NCBI GenBank assembly: GCA_002304785.1
Contig: DBMG01000013.1
Span: 30,881-94,880 of the forward strand
DNA from: Candidatus Accumulibacter sp. UBA704
GTDB lineage: Bacteria > Pseudomonadota > Gammaproteobacteria > Burkholderiales > Rhodocyclaceae
Direction of reading: 5' to 3'
Length of the DNA: 64,000 nt
The notes beneath the pieces are model-generated. The model made no database searches. It was given only the letters and a program-made list of their open reading frames with translations, and was not told where the DNA came from. The position numbers were made by a program, and so were the translations under genes. Shown one piece after another: positions 60,458 through 64,000 of the stretch. Position 1 is the first letter of the stretch. The number at the start of each line of letters is the position of its first letter.

Positions 60458-63400
60458 ATGGCGATCACCTCATTTGTCGGCCTTTCCGTTGACCAGATTG
60501 CGTCGCTTACTACTACACAAATCGCCAGCATCTCCAGCAGCTCTGGTGAGACCGGAAAGCTCACGACAGCGCAGATCAAGGCGCTGTCGGCCGAGCAGGT
60601 CAGCGCGATTTCCGAAAGTTCCGTTGTCAGCCTCACCGCAACGCAGATTCAGGCCTTTTCGGCAGATCAGATTCAATACGGGTGGACACCCGGGCAGTTC
60701 GGCAACCTTACCGCGACGCAGCTCAAGGCACTGACTACGGGTCAGATCGCCGTACTGCAATACAGCCAGATCGACACGTTCCGGAGTGACAGTTCGAAGG
60801 TCCAGGTTCTGACGAGCGCGCAGCTTGCGGCGATGAGCGCCGATCAGCTGCGGGAGATCGAGGACGCAGACACTAACGCACAGCTCAGCAATACCCAGTT
60901 GCAGCAACTCAAGGCCGGGCAACTGGATATCATTGATCAACTGACGACGGCTCAAGTTGCGGCAATGACGACAGCCCAGGTCGCATCGATGAGCGTCGCG
61001 CAACTCCGCTCGATGTCAACAGATCAGGCAGCTGCGCTGACTTCCGCCCAAGTCCAGGCACTCACGACTAGCCAACTCGATGCGGTCGACGTTCTCGGTA
61101 CCAATGTCTCCAAGCTGACGACCAAGCAGGTTGCGGCCCTGACCACTGACCAGATCGGTTTGATGGGCACGGATCAGTTGCGCGCGCTGACTGGCGCACA
61201 ATTTGCCGCGCTGGGCACCAAGGTTTCGGCGTTGTCGGATACGCAGGTTCGTAACCTCGATACGGTTCAGAGTCGTGCCCTGTCCACGACGCAGGTTCAG
61301 GCGCTGACTGGCGATCAGGTGGCGGCACTCAGTACTGCCAGTATCCGTGTTCTCTCCGCGACCCAAATCGGCGCGTTGAATGTCGCCAACCTGTCCGACG
61401 AGCAATTGAATGCGCTGTTGCCCAGTCAGGCCGGCGCGCTCAAGACGAATCAGATTGCTGCTTTGAGCAGCAATCAGGTAGCCTCTCTGACAAGCGATGC
61501 GATCAAGGCACTGGGGACCGCGCAGATACAGAAGTTGGACGCGGGGCAGCTGGGCGCATTGAGCGCCGGCCAGCTTGGCGCTTTGAACACGGCGCAGATT
61601 CAGGCGCTCGGTACGGCAGGCGTGACCGCGCTCTCGTCCGATCAAATCGTGTCGCTGTCGACGGCCGCTGTCGCCGCGCTCACCACGGCACAGGTGGCCA
61701 AGCTGAGCACGGATCAGCTGCGCAGCCTCTCCGCGACGCAAACGGGAGCATTGACGTCGGCCCAGGTTCGCGCGCTTTCGGCTAACACTGATGGCATTGC
61801 CGCCCTGACCAATGAGCAGATCGCTTCCCTGTCAACGCGCGCTGTTGCTGCTTTAACGTCAGATCAGATTCAAGCTCTGACCACCGACCAGGTCCAGAGC
61901 TTCACGACGGGACAGGTTGGGAAACTGACGTCGACGGCGGTTCGCAACCTGACCAATAACCAGTTGAAGGCCATGTCTTATGAGGCAGTGCAGCAACTGA
62001 CGCCGACCCTGTTGGCGAGTCAGATCGGGGCGCTGACAACCGACCAGATTCAGTCCTTGACCACCGCGCAGTTCAAAGCGCTGACCACGGCTCAGATTGC
62101 TGCGATGAGTACGGCACAGGTCGCCGCTTTGACCACCGATCAGTTGCAACAGATGACCACGGCTCAGGTTCGGGCGCTGACCTCGGATAGCTCGACCGGC
62201 CAGATCAAAGCCTTGAGCGGCGAGCAGATCGCGGCGCTGTCGACAGCCGCAATTGCTGCGCTGCGTACCGAGCAAGTCGTGGAGTTGAGCGCCAGTCAAA
62301 TCACCAATCTGACGGACAGCCAGGCCGCGGGCCTGAGCGCTGCTTCCGTCAAAGCCCTTGACGCCACCCAGCTGGCGGCCTTGGAGGCACAGGATGTGCG
62401 CGCGCTGGCCAGCAAGATCCAGTCGAGCCAGATCGGTTCGCTGACCGAGGCGCAGGTTCAGGCCTTGGGCACGGCGCAGGTTGTCGCCTTGACAACGGCA
62501 CAGGTCAAGTCGCTGAGCGATACGCAGCTTGCGGCGCTGACCAGCACCCAGACGGAGAAATTGACCACCGCGCAGATTCGCGCTTTGTCTGGGGCGCAGA
62601 TCAACAAGCTATCGGTCGATGCGCTGCAGAACCTGAGCACCGCGGCGATCGCCGCGATGACCACGGGTCAGGTCGCAGCTTTGGGCACCGAGCAGATCCA
62701 GAATCTCACCGACACTCAGGTGGGCGCTCTGACCGATGCGCAGATCCACGCATTGACTGCGTCTCAGGTGAAGGCGCTGGGAGCCTCGGATGTCGAGGCC
62801 CTCAAGACCAAGCTCCAGACCGGGCAGGTCCAGGCTCTGAGCGATTCGCAGATCGCCTCGCTGGACGTGACCAGCCTGAGCACTCAGCAGGTTCGTGCCT
62901 TCACCACGACCCAGCTGGCGTTGTTCTCCTACACGCAAGTCCAAAACCTCTCCACGGCGCAAGTCCGCGCTCTGACTACCGACCAGGTCCAGAAGCTATC
63001 CGGCGCGCAAGTCGCCGCGATCGAGAACACCGACCTGGTGCAACTCACCACCGCCCAGCTCGGCGCGTTGTCGTCGTCGCAACTGCAGTTCCTGAGCAGC
63101 GGCCAGGTCCAGGCGCTGAGCAGCAGCCAGTTGCGTGCGTTCGACAGTGGGCAGCTCGGCAGCGTCGTCGGCAAGCTCACCACCGGCCAGATTCAGACGC
63201 TGACCACCGGCCAGGTCGCCGCGCTGGGTACCGACCAGTTGCAGGCGATGACCAACGCCCAACTGGGTGCTTTCACGCAGACACAGTTGCGCGCGATGTC
63301 GGGCGGCCAGCTCGACGTGATTCGCGATGTGGCGGTGGCGGCGGATATCACCAAGTTCAGCGTCGATCAAATTAAGGGGCTGACCGGCACCGTTCTCGGG

Positions 63401-64000
63401 GCGCTGACGAGCCGCCAGATCGATGCCTTGACGTCCGACCAGATCCAGGCACTGGACAATACCCAGGTCGCCGCGATCCTGCCGAAGCTCACCGAGTTGC
63501 GCGATCTTTCGCTCGCTCAGGTGGCCGGTCTCGATGTGACGAGCATGACAGTGGCCAAGGTCACGGACGGCGCCAAGGGCCTCTCTTCGACGCAACTCCG
63601 CGCGCTGACAGCCACGCAGCTGAACGCTTCCGCCTCGGGCTCGACGAACTCGCTGCTCGAAGACCTCGACACCCTGGTGAGCAGCCTGTCGGAAGCGCAG
63701 ATCACCGCGCTGGGCAGCAACATCACGAATCTGACCGCCACCCAGGTCGGCGCGCTGACGGCGTCGCAGGTCACCGCCTTGAGCTCCACCCAGCTCAACG
63801 CTTTCGACACGACCCAGTTCGCCGCGCTGGACGTCGCCGATCTGCAGAACACGCAGATTGCGAATCTGACGGTCAGCCAGTTGGATGCGACGCAGGTTAC
63901 CGCGATGACGGCGTCGCAGCTCCGCGCGCTTTCGACGACGCAGCTCAGCGCCATGAGCAACGCGCAGCTTGGCGCGATCTCCGGGGCGAATGTCAGCGAG
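60458..64000 (+). CDS. Giant octapeptide-repeat protein (3' end outside window)
   Basis: An open frame of 1181 codons with no stop before the window edge. After MAITSFVG almost the whole sequence is a degenerate 8-residue unit, L-[ST]-[TSAG]-x-Q-[VIL]-x-[AS], for example LTTDQIQSLTTAQFKALTTA. I count about 110 units with the central Gln, plus further units without it. Cys is absent and Trp nearly so. There is no signal peptide or membrane helix in the visible part, so export (if any) would need a C-terminal or non-Sec signal. [ST]-x-x-Q is a helix-capping pattern, suggesting a stack of very short helices. A FliA promoter precedes it. I do not recognise the family; a long surface or appendage protein is the best guess. 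Confidence 0.88.
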   Translation, partial: MAITSFVGLSVDQIASLTTTQIASISSSSGETGKLTTAQIKALSAEQVSAISESSVVSLTATQIQAFSADQIQYGWTPGQFGNLTATQLKALTTGQIAVLQYSQIDTFRSDSSKVQVLTSAQLAAMSADQLREIEDADTNAQLSNTQLQQLKAGQLDIIDQLTTAQVAAMTTAQVASMSVAQLRSMSTDQAAALTSAQVQALTTSQLDAVDVLGTNVSKLTTKQVAALTTDQIGLMGTDQLRALTGAQFAALGTKVSALSDTQVRNLDTVQSRALSTTQVQALTGDQVAALSTASIRVLSATQIGALNVANLSDEQLNALLPSQAGALKTNQIAALSSNQVASLTSDAIKALGTAQIQKLDAGQLGALSAGQLGALNTAQIQALGTAGVTALSSDQIVSLSTAAVAALTTAQVAKLSTDQLRSLSATQTGALTSAQVRALSANTDGIAALTNEQIASLSTRAVAALTSDQIQALTTDQVQSFTTGQVGKLTSTAVRNLTNNQLKAMSYEAVQQLTPTLLASQIGALTTDQIQSLTTAQFKALTTAQIAAMSTAQVAALTTDQLQQMTTAQVRALTSDSSTGQIKALSGEQIAALSTAAIAALRTEQVVELSASQITNLTDSQAAGLSAASVKALDATQLAALEAQDVRALASKIQSSQIGSLTEAQVQALGTAQVVALTTAQVKSLSDTQLAALTSTQTEKLTTAQIRALSGAQINKLSVDALQNLSTAAIAAMTTGQVAALGTEQIQNLTDTQVGALTDAQIHALTASQVKALGASDVEALKTKLQTGQVQALSDSQIASLDVTSLSTQQVRAFTTTQLALFSYTQVQNLSTAQVRALTTDQVQKLSGAQVAAIENTDLVQLTTAQLGALSSSQLQFLSSGQVQALSSSQLRAFDSGQLGSVVGKLTTGQIQTLTTGQVAALGTDQLQAMTNAQLGAFTQTQLRAMSGGQLDVIRDVAVAADITKFSVDQIKGLTGTVLGALTSRQIDALTSDQIQALDNTQVAAILPKLTELRDLSLAQVAGLDVTSMTVAKVTDGAKGLSSTQLRALTATQLNASASGSTNSLLEDLDTLVSSLSEAQITALGSNITNLTATQVGALTASQVTALSSTQLNAFDTTQFAALDVADLQNTQIANLTVSQLDATQVTAMTASQLRALSTTQLSAMSNAQLGAISGANVSE
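60483..64000 (+). repeat. Degenerate 24-base tandem repeat encoding the octapeptides
   Basis: The DNA repeats every 24 bases in phase with the reading frame (for example CTGACCACC-GCNCAG-GTC-NNN-GCG). Neighbouring copies differ at many third positions, so the units are old or selected at protein level and not a recent slippage array. Irregular units with small insertions (about 60660-60900 and 63300-63660) interrupt the run. Units at 62900-63300 are more uniform and C-ending than the earlier ones. Confidence 0.85.

Noticed and set aside
60470..63960. Series of minus-strand open frames (80-240 codons) opposite the octapeptide-repeat gene
   Set aside because: They are repetitive reflections of the 24-base period (Arg/Leu/Gln-rich RxxNLRRGQ-like), are broken by stops at many places, and have no ribosome-binding sites. 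The plus frame is continuous with a good start and promoter.
60458..64000. CRISPR-like reading of the 24-base periodicity
   Set aside because: Units are contiguous, degenerate and in frame with a protein; there are no identical repeats separated by unique spacers.

Overview
The window is a chromosomal segment, GC-rich by eye, from a motile betaproteobacterium. The gene order and protein sequences look most like Rhodocyclaceae (Dechloromonas/Azonexus/Azoarcus-type flagellar loci). That placement is my inference from recollection of such loci, not from a database search. About 80% of it is one nearly complete polar-type flagellar and chemotaxis gene cluster. I saw no insertion sequences, CRISPR arrays, tRNA or rRNA genes, and no gene-free gap longer than about 230 bases.

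Layout. Bases 1-6500 carry housekeeping genes: the 3' end of enolase, a beta-hydroxyacid dehydrogenase, a secreted protein, a FeoB-like transporter with an unknown partner gene, a TonB-like protein and a NUDIX hydrolase. Bases 6600-15400 are a stator and chemotaxis block (motAB, cheR, a receiver-less cheB, two cheV, cheY, cheZ, cheA). Bases 15570-23260 hold flhB-flhA-flhF-flhG-fliA-motC-motD. Bases 23265-24860 (minus) are flgN, flgM and flgA, divergent from flgBCDEFGHIJKL plus a lipoprotein gene (25068-36067). Bases 36072-46857 (minus) are fliF-G-H-I-J followed by fliK-L-M-N-O-P-Q-R. Bases 46973-49944 carry the two-component pair fleS-fleR and fliE. Bases 50000-55621 (minus) are the filament operon: fliC, flaG, fliD, fliS, fliT, a second FliK-like gene, an FlhB C-terminal-domain-like gene and a YcgR/PilZ gene. 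From 55811 to the right edge come two large TPR-glycosyltransferase-like genes, a small GT2-like gene, and a very long octapeptide-repeat gene that runs off the window.

Regulation can be read from the DNA. Good sigma-54 (-24/-12) sites precede flgB, fliK and fliE, and FleR is the matching sigma-54 activator. Good sigma-28 (FliA) sites precede flgM, flgK, fliC and the octapeptide-repeat gene. This fits a Pseudomonas/Vibrio-like hierarchy: FleSR and sigma-54 for basal body and hook, then FliA/FlgM for late genes. The top regulator (FleQ or FlhDC) is not in the window, nor are cheW, cheD or a chemoreceptor gene.

The most interesting item is the gene starting at 60458. It encodes at least 1181 residues, nearly all a degenerate 8-residue unit (about 110 copies with the central Gln). 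It has no signal peptide, it is preceded by a near-consensus FliA promoter, and it lies beside putative glycosyltransferases and flagellin. I infer that it is a late-flagellar-regulon surface or appendage protein, possibly glycosylated. I cannot assign it to a known family.
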